Shown: positions 16,932 through 24,925 of the stretch, piece by piece
How the letters are laid out: each line of letters opens with the position of its first letter
Numbering within the stretch: the stretch's first letter is position 1
Source of the DNA: Enterococcus florum
GTDB lineage: Bacteria; Bacillota; Bacilli; Lactobacillales; Enterococcaceae
Length of the DNA stretch: 64,000 bases
Assembly (NCBI RefSeq): GCF_004309355.1
Contig: NZ_BJCC01000009.1
Coordinates: 62,001-126,000, forward strand
Reading direction: 5' to 3'
Translations under genes and position numbers: made by a program
The notes under the pieces: generated by a model
Database searches by the model: none
Seen by the model: the letters and a program-made list of their open reading frames with translations, nothing else
Told to the model about the DNA's origin: nothing

Positions 16932-16960
16932 AAATTATTACCTCCTTATGTAAAAAAGTC

Positions 16961-17019
16961 CGATTATGACAAAAAACGGGTCGATTATGATATTTTTTCC
17001 CTATTTTATGTTTTATGAT
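16961..17019 (+). promoter_or_regulatory. LytTR-type direct repeats and activator-dependent promoter
   Basis: CGATTATGA occurs at 16961-16969 and again at 16982-16990, exactly 21 bp apart, two turns of the helix. A -10 box TATGAT (17014-17019) follows, but the expected -35 position is only TATTTT. Repeats abutting a poor -35 are the standard arrangement for AgrA/ComE-type activation. Confidence 0.7.
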
Positions 17020-17047
17020 TTAAACTAATGAAATAGGAGGCGATAGT

Positions 17048-17293
17048 ATGAAAAAAATGATTCTATTGGTGGGTACAATAATAGCTTTTGGTTCACCCAT
17101 TGTAGGTCAGGCAGCAACTTCCCCAGGTGCTAATACGCAAGACATTCAAACTATTCAAGAAAATGGAATTTTCCCCAGGAGTGTTTATACGTATTTCTTT
17201 TCTTCTGTGCCTCCTAAAAAATTTAATGGCATGACGAGATTATATTACGAATACAGATCTAAAGAAAAAGTTTATATTGGTTATTATCAATAA
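17048..17293 (+). CDS. Small secreted protein, likely two-component-system target
   Basis: An 81-residue protein with an N-terminal signal peptide (MKKMILLVGTIIAFGSPIVG, likely cleavage after GQA). The mature part is about 58 residues, basic and rich in tyrosine and phenylalanine (SVYTYFFSSVPP, RLYYEYRSKEKVYIGYY). GGAGG precedes the ATG. Its promoter carries paired LytTR repeats and it diverges from the kinase gene. Bacteriocin, peptide signal or surface-active peptide are all possible; no double-glycine leader or known bacteriocin motif is seen. Confidence 0.7.
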   Translation: MKKMILLVGTIIAFGSPIVGQAATSPGANTQDIQTIQENGIFPRSVYTYFFSSVPPKKFNGMTRLYYEYRSKEKVYIGYYQ

Positions 17294-17385
17294 AACGGGT
17301 TTTTTAAATTTTCTTAATTATATCATAACAACTTTGAATAAACTTGGTGTTCAAGCAAAAATGGGGAAAAGCTAAATGAAAAGAA

Positions 17386-17427
17386 AAAAGAGGTCTTTAA
17401 GTGTTGAACTTAAGGGCCTCTTTTATT
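17386..17427. terminator. Terminator, both directions
   Basis: AAAGAGG...TTAAGT pairs with ACTTAA...CCTCTTT with a short internal loop, ending in a T run. It lies after the secreted protein gene and before the stop of the opposing XRE remnant. Confidence 0.75.
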
Positions 17428-17540
17428 TATGGTTCATTGACGTATCCAAGAATATCTCCGGGATGGCAGTTCAAAACAGAACAAATTTTTTCTAAGGTAT
17501 TAAAGCGAATCATGGTTGCTTTGCCTGTTTTTAAGAGCTT
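17427..17540 (-). pseudogene. Truncated XRE-family small regulator
   Basis: Reading the minus strand gives KTGKATMIRFNTLEKICSVL, then NCHPGDILGYVNE and a stop. This is the C-terminal half of the small YozG-like HTH_26/Cro-CI regulators (usual form: ...T(L/I)xKIC.xLxCxPGDxLEY). The first half, with the first recognition helices, is missing; upstream sequence is unrelated and passes into the IS30-like remnant. The gene is therefore a 3' fragment, probably cut by the element. Confidence 0.75.
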
Positions 17541-17565
17541 GAATTTACACTTTAAGTGCAACACA

Positions 17566-17733
17566 TAAAAAATGACTCCTAATCAATATCCGACTAGAAT
17601 CGGTTTGTCGAGAAACACTACTAGGAGGAAGACAATGATGACCCAGTACCATCATCTGACCATATTCGAACGAGATAGAATCTTTCTACTTCACGAAGAA
17701 GGGGGATCTGTTAGAAAAACCGAGAACTGCTGA
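17566..17733 (+). mobile_element. IS30-family insertion sequence remnant
   Basis: An ATG at 17635 after AGGAGG opens a 32-residue frame, MTQYHHLTIFERDRIFLLHE then EGGSVRKTENC and a stop. This matches the N-terminus of IS30-family transposases (HLT..ER..I..L...G.S.R.IA). The rest of the transposase (normally above 300 residues) is gone. Upstream bases from about 17566 may be the left end of the element. The remnant abuts the broken XRE gene. Confidence 0.7.
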
Positions 17734-17883
17734 ATGCGTATTTTCATTGTAAATCCCTATGATGATAGTGTAAAACGATTTATGTGAGACGATATTCTGT
17801 TAATGTTATTTGATCTTAAAAAGTTAAAGTTGGTCTAACATTTTTCTGTTATCATGGAGATGAAAATGAAGGAGGTTTGCCTC

Positions 17884-18564
17884 ATGGATTTAGAACAATT
17901 AAGAGGAAATGTTATCGTTTCTTGTCAGGCACTAGAAAATGAGCCGCTGCATAGTTCGTATATTATGTCGAAGATGGCTTTGGCAGCTAAACAGGGAGGT
18001 GCGGCTGGGATCAGAGCCAATTCGGTCGCAGATATTCAGGCGATCAAATCTGAAATTGATCTTCCGGTGATAGGAATTGTCAAAAGAGACTATGAGGATT
18101 CAAAGGTCTATATCACGGCGACTGCCAAAGAAGTAGAGGAACTGTTGACGACGGAAGCTGAGATCATTGCGATGGATGCGACAAAGCAGACTCGGCCCAA
18201 TAATGAACGATTATCTGATTTACTGGAACTTGTACACAAAGCAGGTCGGTTGGCTATGGCAGATATATCAACAATTGAGGAAGCACTTGAGGCTGAAAAA
18301 TTGGGCTTTGATCTCCTCTCAACGACATTGGCTGGCTACACTGACTATTCTCATAAAACGGAAACCCCTGACTTCGAGTTATTGCAAAGGATTATCAATG
18401 AGGTGAAAACACCTGTAATCATGGAAGGTCACACGGATCGGCCAGAGCAGGTGACGCAGGCCTTTCGCTTGGGATGCTTTGCGGTAGTGGTAGGTTCGAT
18501 CATCACCCGTCCACAAGTGATCACGAAGAAATATGTTGAAGCAGCGAAAAAAGTGAAGGAATAA
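17884..18564 (+). CDS. nanE: N-acetylmannosamine-6-phosphate 2-epimerase
   Basis: A 226-residue TIM-barrel protein with the NanE pattern: VIVSCQALENEPLHS at the start, GIRANSVADIQAIK, LPVIGIVKRDY, IIAMDATKQTRP, TLAGYT and FAVVVGSIITRP. It converts ManNAc-6-P to GlcNAc-6-P in sialic-acid and ManNAc use. The ATG at 17884 is chosen because AAGGAGG is 9 bases upstream; the frame begins earlier at 17854 without a site. No sialic-acid lyase or transporter is adjacent, so it stands alone here. Confidence 0.92.
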   Translation: MDLEQLRGNVIVSCQALENEPLHSSYIMSKMALAAKQGGAAGIRANSVADIQAIKSEIDLPVIGIVKRDYEDSKVYITATAKEVEELLTTEAEIIAMDATKQTRPNNERLSDLLELVHKAGRLAMADISTIEEALEAEKLGFDLLSTTLAGYTDYSHKTETPDFELLQRIINEVKTPVIMEGHTDRPEQVTQAFRLGCFAVVVGSIITRPQVITKKYVEAAKKVKE

Positions 18565-18570
18565 TGATAG

Positions 18571-18616
18571 AAAAAAGAGAGAAAGGGAAACCTTTTCTTT
18601 CTTTTTTTGGTATAAT
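18571..18616 (+). terminator. nanE terminator directly followed by the next promoter
   Basis: AAAAAGAGAGAAAGG pairs imperfectly with CCTTTTCTTTCTTTTT and runs into Ts. An extended -10 TGGTATAAT (18608-18616) begins within the end of the T run and would serve the phosphohexomutase. Confidence 0.7.
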
Positions 18617-18647
18617 AAACTAAAAGTAAATTCAAGGAGGCGTATCG

Positions 18648-20144
18648 ATGGCATTAACAACATTACAAAATGGTTCAGATATTCGTGGTATCGCTATCAC
18701 AGCAGAGGGGAAGACGAAAAATTTAGGTGTAGAGGAAGCCGCCCTGATTGCAAATGGAATTATGAATTGGCTGGAAAAAAATGAAACCGCTAAACCTTTC
18801 AAAATTGGGATCGGCTACGATAGTCGCTTAACAGGTCCTGAGCTGAAGCAAGCGATGATTGAGGTGTTTCAAGCTGCGGGTGTCAGTGTATTGGATTTTG
18901 AGATTGCGACCACGCCAGCATTGTTTATGGCCACTCAATTTGAAGAGTTCAATTGTGATGCAGGAATCATGCTGACAGCGAGTCATCTGCCTTACTACTT
19001 CAATGGCATCAAAATCTTCAGCAAAACTGGCGGTGCTGAAAAAGAAGATATCGCCTACATTTTATCTCATACTGAACCCCAGGTCTCAGCAGAGGGAAGT
19101 GTCGAAAAAGCCGATTTACTCTCTGCTTACGCCAAAGACATGGTAGAAAAAATCAAAAAAGGAATCGGTTCTGCTGAGGAAAAACCATTAAGCGGTATGA
19201 AGATCGTTGTGGATGCAGGAAACGGTGCCGGAGGTTATTTCGCCAGCAAAGTTTTGGATGTGCTGGGCGCTGATACCACAGGTTCCCAATTTTTAGAGCC
19301 AGATGGTCATTTCCCGAACCATATTCCAAATCCAGATAACAAAGAAGCCATGGCCAGCATCAAAAAGGCCGTGCTGGATAACCATGCGGATCTTGGTGTG
19401 ATTTTTGATACAGATGTGGACCGCTCAGCGATTGTGTCCAAGGATGGACAAATCATCAATCGTAATAATTTGATTGCTGTTTTAGCCGCGATCGTCTTTG
19501 CGGAGCATCCTGGCAGCACGATCGTAACCAATTCACCGACCTCTGATCATCTGAAACGATTTATCGAGGAAAAAGGCGGCAAGCAGTATCGCTATATTTC
19601 CGGGTATCGTAATGTCATCAACAAGGCGATCGAATTGAATCAAGAAGGAATCGATTGCCAATTGGCGATCGAAACCAGTAGTCACGCGGCTTTCAAAGAA
19701 AATTACTTCTTGGATGATGGGGCTTATGTGATTGCCAAAATCTTGATGCTGTTGCCAAAACTGCAAAAAGAAGGCCGTGAATTGACTGATTTGATGGCTG
19801 AATTGGCACAGCCTGTCGAGACGTTGGAAGTTCGTTATGAAATTTCTGGCGAGGATTACAAAGAAACCGGGCGCAACATGATCGAAGCTTTCCGAACAGC
19901 GCTTCCTAAGCAAGCTGGTTTTGCTGAAAATCCTGAGAATCAAGAAGGCGTCCGTTTTTCTGTTACGGAACCTTACGGAAAAGGCTGGATGTTGCTGCGT
20001 TTAAGTCTGCATGAACCGTTGCTGGTGATGCAGGTTGAAAACGATCAGGAAGGGCAAATTCAAAAACAGCTACCTGTTTTCCATGCGCTATTGGCACAGG
20101 ATGGACGGATTGATTTGTCCAAACTGGAAGCATTGATACAATAA
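18648..20144 (+). CDS. Phosphomannomutase/phosphoglucomutase-family enzyme
   Basis: A 498-residue alpha-D-phosphohexomutase. The active-site serine loop is TASHLP (around residue 108), the metal-binding loop DTDVDRSAIV (around 250), the sugar-binding loop is near ETSSHAAF and the phosphate-binding end near GVRFSV. It interconverts hexose 1- and 6-phosphates for cell-wall and capsule precursors. The sugar specificity (mannose or glucose) cannot be told from these motifs. GGAGG precedes the ATG, and an extended -10 and a terminator bracket it as a single gene. Confidence 0.85.
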   Translation: MALTTLQNGSDIRGIAITAEGKTKNLGVEEAALIANGIMNWLEKNETAKPFKIGIGYDSRLTGPELKQAMIEVFQAAGVSVLDFEIATTPALFMATQFEEFNCDAGIMLTASHLPYYFNGIKIFSKTGGAEKEDIAYILSHTEPQVSAEGSVEKADLLSAYAKDMVEKIKKGIGSAEEKPLSGMKIVVDAGNGAGGYFASKVLDVLGADTTGSQFLEPDGHFPNHIPNPDNKEAMASIKKAVLDNHADLGVIFDTDVDRSAIVSKDGQIINRNNLIAVLAAIVFAEHPGSTIVTNSPTSDHLKRFIEEKGGKQYRYISGYRNVINKAIELNQEGIDCQLAIETSSHAAFKENYFLDDGAYVIAKILMLLPKLQKEGRELTDLMAELAQPVETLEVRYEISGEDYKETGRNMIEAFRTALPKQAGFAENPENQEGVRFSVTEPYGKGWMLLRLSLHEPLLVMQVENDQEGQIQKQLPVFHALLAQDGRIDLSKLEALIQ

Positions 20145-20163
20145 GTGCAACTGCTTGATTTTT

Positions 20164-20206
20164 AACCTCCTTCGTTCCAAGATAGGGACAACAAGGAGGT
20201 TTTTTT
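20164..20206 (+). terminator. Terminator whose 3' arm holds the next gene's Shine-Dalgarno
   Basis: AACCTCCTT (20164-20172) pairs with AAGGAGGTT (20193-20201), followed by T5. The AAGGAGG of the right arm is also the ribosome site of the gene whose ATG follows the T run at 20207, with correct 7-base spacing. If the hairpin forms in read-through RNA, the site is hidden. Confidence 0.85.
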
Positions 20207-20569
20207 ATGTACATTCAATTAGATGATAGGGCCAAACATCAAATCGAGCAGCATTTGGACAGCCATAAGATTGTCTTGCTGACATTTGAAGATGGTGTAG
20301 GAGAGTACTCTCAGCATGCGATGATCCATATGCAAACTCAGTTTTCGATCAACATCATTGAAGAGGCGATGCCAAAAGAGGGGTATGATGAAAAAATCAA
20401 AACGAACACAGTTGATTTTTGGATCAAGGGCTACTCCAAAGAAGACTTGCAAGAAGAGATGACGTTGAGATGGAATGAACGCTTGAGTACGTACGTTTTG
20501 GCAGGTGAAGGCGGCATCATCGACGACAATGTATCATTTATTGATTTTACGAAGAAAAGGGATGCCTGA
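20207..20569 (+). CDS. Iron-sulfur cluster biosynthesis family protein (YqkB-like)
   Basis: A 120-residue small protein of the HesB/YqkB-like family (COG4918 type). It starts MYIQLDDRAKHQIEQHL and ends with STYVLAGEGGIIDDNVSFIDF. The cysteines that hold Fe-S in true A-type carriers are absent, so direct cluster binding is doubtful and only family membership is claimed. Its ribosome site is embedded in the preceding terminator. No suf/isc genes are near. Confidence 0.7.
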   Translation: MYIQLDDRAKHQIEQHLDSHKIVLLTFEDGVGEYSQHAMIHMQTQFSINIIEEAMPKEGYDEKIKTNTVDFWIKGYSKEDLQEEMTLRWNERLSTYVLAGEGGIIDDNVSFIDFTKKRDA

Positions 20570-20674
20570 GCTCCTTTTTCTTTTTTTAGCATTTGTTTGA
20601 TAAACTAGAGGATAAGACTAAGTGAATGACAAATGACATTTTTATACTTAATTGTAGGAAAAGGAGGAATAGCC

Positions 20675-21346
20675 TTGGCAAAAATTATGATCGTTGAAGA
20701 TGAAGCAGTAATTCGTCAGTTGATTGGTGAAGAGCTGGCCAAATGGAAATTTGACGTTTTTCAGACAACGGATTTTAATGAAGTATTTGCTGATTTTGAA
20801 CGAGAAAATCCACAGCTTGTTTTATTGGACATCAATCTTCCTGTTTTTGATGGCTATTACTGGTGTCAGCAGATTCGGGAGGTCTCCAAAGTACCGATTG
20901 TATTTATTTCCTCTCGCAATACCAATATGGATCAGATCATGGCGATGAACATGGGGGCGGATGACTACATTACTAAACCGTTTCAAGTCGATGTGCTGGT
21001 TGCGAAAATCAATGCGCTGTTGCGTCGCTCTTACGACTATATTGAGGGTGGCGAAACATTGACTCACGGTGATTTGACATTAAATCTAGACAATAGCAGT
21101 ATGGAGATCCACGGAGAAGTCATTGATTTAAGCAAAAATGAATACCGGCTGTTGTACATTTTGATGAAACAGCACGGAAAAATCTTGAGTCGTGAAAAAC
21201 TATTGCGGGCTTTATGGGATGATGAACGATTTGTCGATGACAATACATTGACAGTCAATATCAACCGTCTCCGCAGAAAAATCGAGCAGGCTGGTGTGGA
21301 GGATTTCATTCAAACCAAAGTCGGTCAGGGCTATATCGTACCTTAG
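20675..21346 (+). CDS. OmpR-family response regulator (BceR/GraR-like)
   Basis: A 223-residue protein with a receiver domain (residues 1-118, phosphoacceptor D52 in LLDINLP, acidic EDE at 8-10, K in ITKPFQ) and a winged helix C-terminal domain (about 128-222; SREKLLRALWDD, DDNTLTVNINRLRRK). The TTG at 20675 is taken as start because AAGGAGG lies 7-8 bases upstream and the conserved AKIMIVEDE follows directly. The kinase gene starts 10 bases after the stop. The class controls cell-envelope antibiotic resistance. Confidence 0.9.
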   Translation: MAKIMIVEDEAVIRQLIGEELAKWKFDVFQTTDFNEVFADFERENPQLVLLDINLPVFDGYYWCQQIREVSKVPIVFISSRNTNMDQIMAMNMGADDYITKPFQVDVLVAKINALLRRSYDYIEGGETLTHGDLTLNLDNSSMEIHGEVIDLSKNEYRLLYILMKQHGKILSREKLLRALWDDERFVDDNTLTVNINRLRRKIEQAGVEDFIQTKVGQGYIVP

Positions 21347-21355
21347 GAGGGAACC

Positions 21356-22378
21356 ATGACGATCAAAAATTTTCTAAAGGACAAACTGTTTCTCTTTTTT
21401 GGATGGCTGGTTTTGAGCGGATTAATGGTCTTTATGATTTGGCTGACACCAGATTTAAGTCACTTTATGGATAACGTTGCTTATTTGCTGCTGCTGCAAT
21501 TTTTCTTTTTATTGCTTTTTATTGGATTGGATTATTACCGCAAAAGAGAGTGGTACCAGCAGCTTCAGCTGCAGGAAGAGAATCATTTGCAGCAGTATCT
21601 CGATCAGGCGGACAGTGAAGAAGAAAAGCTGGTACAGATGTATATCAATCAGCAGGTGCAAGACCACCATCAAATGATGCAGCAAGTAATCAGCAATCAA
21701 AAGGACCAAAAGGATTATGTCGATTCATGGATCCATGAGATCAAGGTTCCTCTGGCAGCAGTAGATCTGATTTTGCATTCCATCGAATACGACATTGAGG
21801 ATGAGAAGTTTATCCTATTGCAGAATGAGTTGCAAAAGATCGATGAATATGTTGAACAAGTACTTTACTACTCACGATTAGACGAATTTGTAAATGATTA
21901 TATGATTCAAGAAGTCTCACTGAAAAAAATTGTCCAGCCCGTAATCAAAAGTCAGGCGAATTATTTTATCCAAAAAAATCTTAAGATGTCTCTCTCGGAA
22001 GAAGATGCCCAAGTTTTGACAGATGAAAAATGGGTTGCGTTCATTTTTCGTCAACTGTTGAGCAATGCCATCAAATACACGCCAGACGGCAAAGAAATTC
22101 ATGTCGGTATCGAAAAACAAAGCAAGGGTATTTCACTATCTGTCACGGATGAAGGGGTAGGCATTCCTGCCGAAGACATGGGGCGTATCTTTGATAAGGG
22201 GTTCACTGGAGAAAATGGGCGTTTGACAGAACAGCATGCCACAGGACTAGGGCTGTACCTAGCAAAAAAATTGGCGGAAAAGCTCGGTGTGGACATTGCG
22301 GCATCTTCTGAACCAGGACAGGGAACGACGATGACGCTCTTTTTTCCGCAATTAAGCTATTACCAAGAAAATCGATAA
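21356..22378 (+). CDS. Intramembrane-sensing histidine kinase (BceS/GraS-like)
   Basis: A 340-residue kinase with two close membrane helices in the first 62 residues and almost no extracellular loop, typical of BceS kinases that read the state of a partner ABC transporter. The H-box is SWIHEIKVPLAA, the N-box LLSNAIKYTPDG, and the G-boxes DEGVGIPAEDMGRIF and TGLGLYLAKKL. No BceAB-type transporter is adjacent, which is unusual; in enterococci such kinases can act with transporters encoded elsewhere. Confidence 0.9.
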   Translation: MTIKNFLKDKLFLFFGWLVLSGLMVFMIWLTPDLSHFMDNVAYLLLLQFFFLLLFIGLDYYRKREWYQQLQLQEENHLQQYLDQADSEEEKLVQMYINQQVQDHHQMMQQVISNQKDQKDYVDSWIHEIKVPLAAVDLILHSIEYDIEDEKFILLQNELQKIDEYVEQVLYYSRLDEFVNDYMIQEVSLKKIVQPVIKSQANYFIQKNLKMSLSEEDAQVLTDEKWVAFIFRQLLSNAIKYTPDGKEIHVGIEKQSKGISLSVTDEGVGIPAEDMGRIFDKGFTGENGRLTEQHATGLGLYLAKKLAEKLGVDIAASSEPGQGTTMTLFFPQLSYYQENR

Positions 22379-22385
22379 TGCATGA

Positions 22386-22414
22386 GAAATCACTTGTCAA
22401 GCGGGTGATTTTTC
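22386..22414 (+). terminator. Terminator after the kinase gene
   Basis: AAATCAC (22387-22393) and GTGATTT (22405-22411) form the stem, followed by a short T run. Confidence 0.7.
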
Positions 22415-22453
22415 TGCTACTCTAGCACAGATAAAGCGAAAGGAAGGAACGGT

Positions 22454-23317
22454 ATGACGATTTTAATCGCTCTAGTCCCAATGTTTGCCTGGGGGAGCAT
22501 TGCCTTGGTCAGCGGCAAGCTTGGCGGAGATGCGAATCAACAAACGTTAGGTATGACGATGGGGGCTTTTCTTTTTGCTTTGGCAACGTATCTGATGGTG
22601 CAGCCGACAATCAACAGCTGGATTGTTCTGATTGGTTTTCTTTCAGGTGTCTTTTGGACAGTGGGACAAAATGGCCAGTTTCACGGCATGAAGGCAGTCG
22701 GCGTTTCCGTCGGGCTTCCACTGTCAACAGGCTTTCAGTTGATGCTTAATACGATAGCTGGAGCAGTTTTTTTCCATGAATGGACGAAAACCAGAGATTT
22801 TATATTGGGACTGATCGCACTCGCCTTGCTGGTCTTTGGGGCTTATTTAACCGCTCGCCAAGACGATGAGACGGGTGTGGCAACGGAAAATAAAATGCTG
22901 GATTTTGGCAAAGGCTTGCGAGCCTTGCTGGTTTCTACGATCGGTTATGCTTCATATACGATCATTATTACTTGGGCGGGACTCGACCCTTTGGCGATTA
23001 TCTTGCCTCAAAGTATTGGAATGGTTGGAGCTGCGACTCTGTTTGCTTTTAAGAAAACAACAATTGATCGGTATGTATGGCGCAATATGCTGTCTGGATT
23101 GCTATGGGGAATTGGAAATATTTGTATGCTTCTGACGGTTCAACAAGTCGGTCTAGCTATCGGCTTCTCGTTGTCTCAAATGGGCATTATCATTTCGACC
23201 TTAGGTGGCATTTTTATTCTAGGCGAACGCAAAACGAAAAAAGAAATGTACTCTGTGGTGATAGGGTGTCTGCTGATTATTTTCGGCGGGATCGTTTTAG
23301 GCTATATGAAAGCATAA
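22454..23317 (+). CDS. GRP-family sugar permease (GlcU/RbsU-like)
   Basis: A 287-residue protein with about ten membrane helices, starting MTILIALVPMFAWGSIALVS and with FWTVGQNGQFHGMKAVGVS, matching the glucose/ribose uptake (GRP) family of proton-coupled sugar carriers. A ribosome site (AAAGGAAGG) precedes it and it stands alone between two terminators. Whether it moves glucose or ribose cannot be decided from sequence. Confidence 0.88.
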   Translation: MTILIALVPMFAWGSIALVSGKLGGDANQQTLGMTMGAFLFALATYLMVQPTINSWIVLIGFLSGVFWTVGQNGQFHGMKAVGVSVGLPLSTGFQLMLNTIAGAVFFHEWTKTRDFILGLIALALLVFGAYLTARQDDETGVATENKMLDFGKGLRALLVSTIGYASYTIIITWAGLDPLAIILPQSIGMVGAATLFAFKKTTIDRYVWRNMLSGLLWGIGNICMLLTVQQVGLAIGFSLSQMGIIISTLGGIFILGERKTKKEMYSVVIGCLLIIFGGIVLGYMKA

Positions 23318-23358
23318 AGAAGAGAGGACGACTCTGCATCGTTCCTCTCTTCTTTTTA
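23317..23358. terminator. Bidirectional terminator
   Basis: A 12-bp stem AAGAAGAGAGGA / TCCTCTCTTCTT with a 14-base loop and a T5 run; it lies between convergent genes and overlaps the permease stop codon. Confidence 0.85.
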
Positions 23359-24180
23359 TTTCGCACGGACGGGTATCTGGATCTCAGTCAGCCAGTCTTT
23401 TTCGGAATCGCAATTCCAAGTTCCGTTGATGTAAGATTCTCGCGGCATGTCGCAAATCTCATAATCGTTCTGTTCAACAAAGCGGATCAACGCCTGATAG
23501 CTGAGAGGAAGCTTATCATAAGGGCCCTTGTGCAGGGTACAAATCGCCTTCTTGACCATAGGCAGTTTCTTTAAGGTCAAAAACGAATCATCATTAGGAC
23601 ATTCCTTTACTACTGCTTCGCAGATTTCTACATGGATATCTTCTTCTTTGTATTCGCCATCTAAATAAACATTGAAGCAATATTCTGGATGCAAAGTTTC
23701 GTATCCAAGTCGTTCCATCTCCTGACTCATTTCTGGCATGTAGTCAGCCAGTTCAGCATAGGATTTCAACGTTTTTTGCATGGAAACGACGAGGACCTCC
23801 GGCAATGACTTTTCGATAATGTCGTAATCAACCAACTGTTCGCTATCTGATAGGTAGCTTTCGATCACTGACAGTTCCTTCATTTTTTCTGAGATTTCTT
23901 CCAGCACTCGGGTCTTTTTTTGAGACAGAAGAGTCTTTTTTTCAGTCCCCGCTTGAACTCGTTTAATCTCATCCAAAGAGAATCCGATTTTTCGCAGAGC
24001 GATGATTTGATGGAGGACCGGCAACTGGCTGGAGCTGTAGTAGCGGTAGCCGTTCAAAGAATCGACGTAGCTTGGCTTCAACAGATTTTTTTCATCATAG
24101 TGCCGCAATGCTTTGATCGTCACCTGATTCATTTGAGAAAACAATCCCACGCGATAGAGGGTTTCGTTCGTTTCTTCCAT
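23356..24180 (-). CDS. MerR-family regulator with GyrI-like domain
   Basis: A 274-residue protein with a MerR HTH (LYRVGLFSQMNQVTIKALRH, YYDEKNLLKP in part, GYRYYSSSQL), a coiled coil at about 80-115 and a GyrI-like ligand domain. It is the third gene of a minus-strand operon behind an ABC-type exporter, starting 4 bases after the permease stop. The operon promoter has a 19-bp MerR-type spacer, so this protein is the likely activator of its own exporter operon. Confidence 0.88.
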   Translation of the reverse strand: MEETNETLYRVGLFSQMNQVTIKALRHYDEKNLLKPSYVDSLNGYRYYSSSQLPVLHQIIALRKIGFSLDEIKRVQAGTEKKTLLSQKKTRVLEEISEKMKELSVIESYLSDSEQLVDYDIIEKSLPEVLVVSMQKTLKSYAELADYMPEMSQEMERLGYETLHPEYCFNVYLDGEYKEEDIHVEICEAVVKECPNDDSFLTLKKLPMVKKAICTLHKGPYDKLPLSYQALIRFVEQNDYEICDMPRESYINGTWNCDSEKDWLTEIQIPVRAK

Positions 24181-24184
24181 TTCC

Positions 24185-24925
24185 TTACTCCCATCTGAAG
24201 GTTTTGATAGATACTAGTATACCAATAAATGCCAAGACACACAGATAAATCAAGGGCAGTAATGGTACGGCTTGGATGTCTTCAAAGGAAACGATTTTCA
24301 ACAGCCGAATGCCTTGGGTCAACGGCAACACCTGTGCAACCTTTTGCAGTCCATCTGGAAAAATCTCATAAGGAATCACTGCGCCTGAGAAAAACAGCAT
24401 TGGAAAGTAAACCAACGTACTGACCAGATGGGCGCGTTGACTTGATTTGCAGAGGCTGGCCATCATCATACCGATACTGTACATCGCAATTAAAACAAAA
24501 AGATATACCAGAATAAACCCTACCCAAGAACCAGTCATTTGATAGTTTAGAACCAAGGTAGCCACTAGAGTCACTCCCAAGGTGGAACTAAAAGCAAGTA
24601 TGGTGCAAATCATAAATTGAATACTTAAAAAGAAGCTCGGACTGCTGGGGGTTGTAAAGAAGTGGCGCAGTATCTTTTTGTCACGATAGTCACTGATGGT
24701 GATCGGCAGACCCATGAACGCTGTTGCGCAGATGCCGACAGTTGCCAGAGCTGGGAAGCTGTTTTGCAAGAAGGTATGACCGTTATTACTGGCGGTTTGA
24801 GTGCCTGAGATCATAGTGATCAACAGCAAGACCCCGATGGGCATGCCGATCCCGAAAATGATGCCCTCCATTGATCGAATGGCCAATTTGCCCTCCACTT
24901 TTAAAAAAATCCAATACTTCTTCAT
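24185..24925 (-). CDS. ABC-2 type transporter permease
   Basis: A 246-residue integral membrane protein with about six helices (IFGIGMPIGVLLLITMI, VGICATAFMGLPITISDYRD, YFPMLFFSGAVIPYEIFPDG). The sequence IFPDGLQKVAQVLPLTQGIR is typical of ABC-2 drug or lantibiotic-type exporters. Its start overlaps the ATPase stop (ATGA), so they form one complex. Confidence 0.88.
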   Translation of the reverse strand: MKKYWIFLKVEGKLAIRSMEGIIFGIGMPIGVLLLITMISGTQTASNNGHTFLQNSFPALATVGICATAFMGLPITISDYRDKKILRHFFTTPSSPSFFLSIQFMICTILAFSSTLGVTLVATLVLNYQMTGSWVGFILVYLFVLIAMYSIGMMMASLCKSSQRAHLVSTLVYFPMLFFSGAVIPYEIFPDGLQKVAQVLPLTQGIRLLKIVSFEDIQAVPLLPLIYLCVLAFIGILVSIKTFRWE

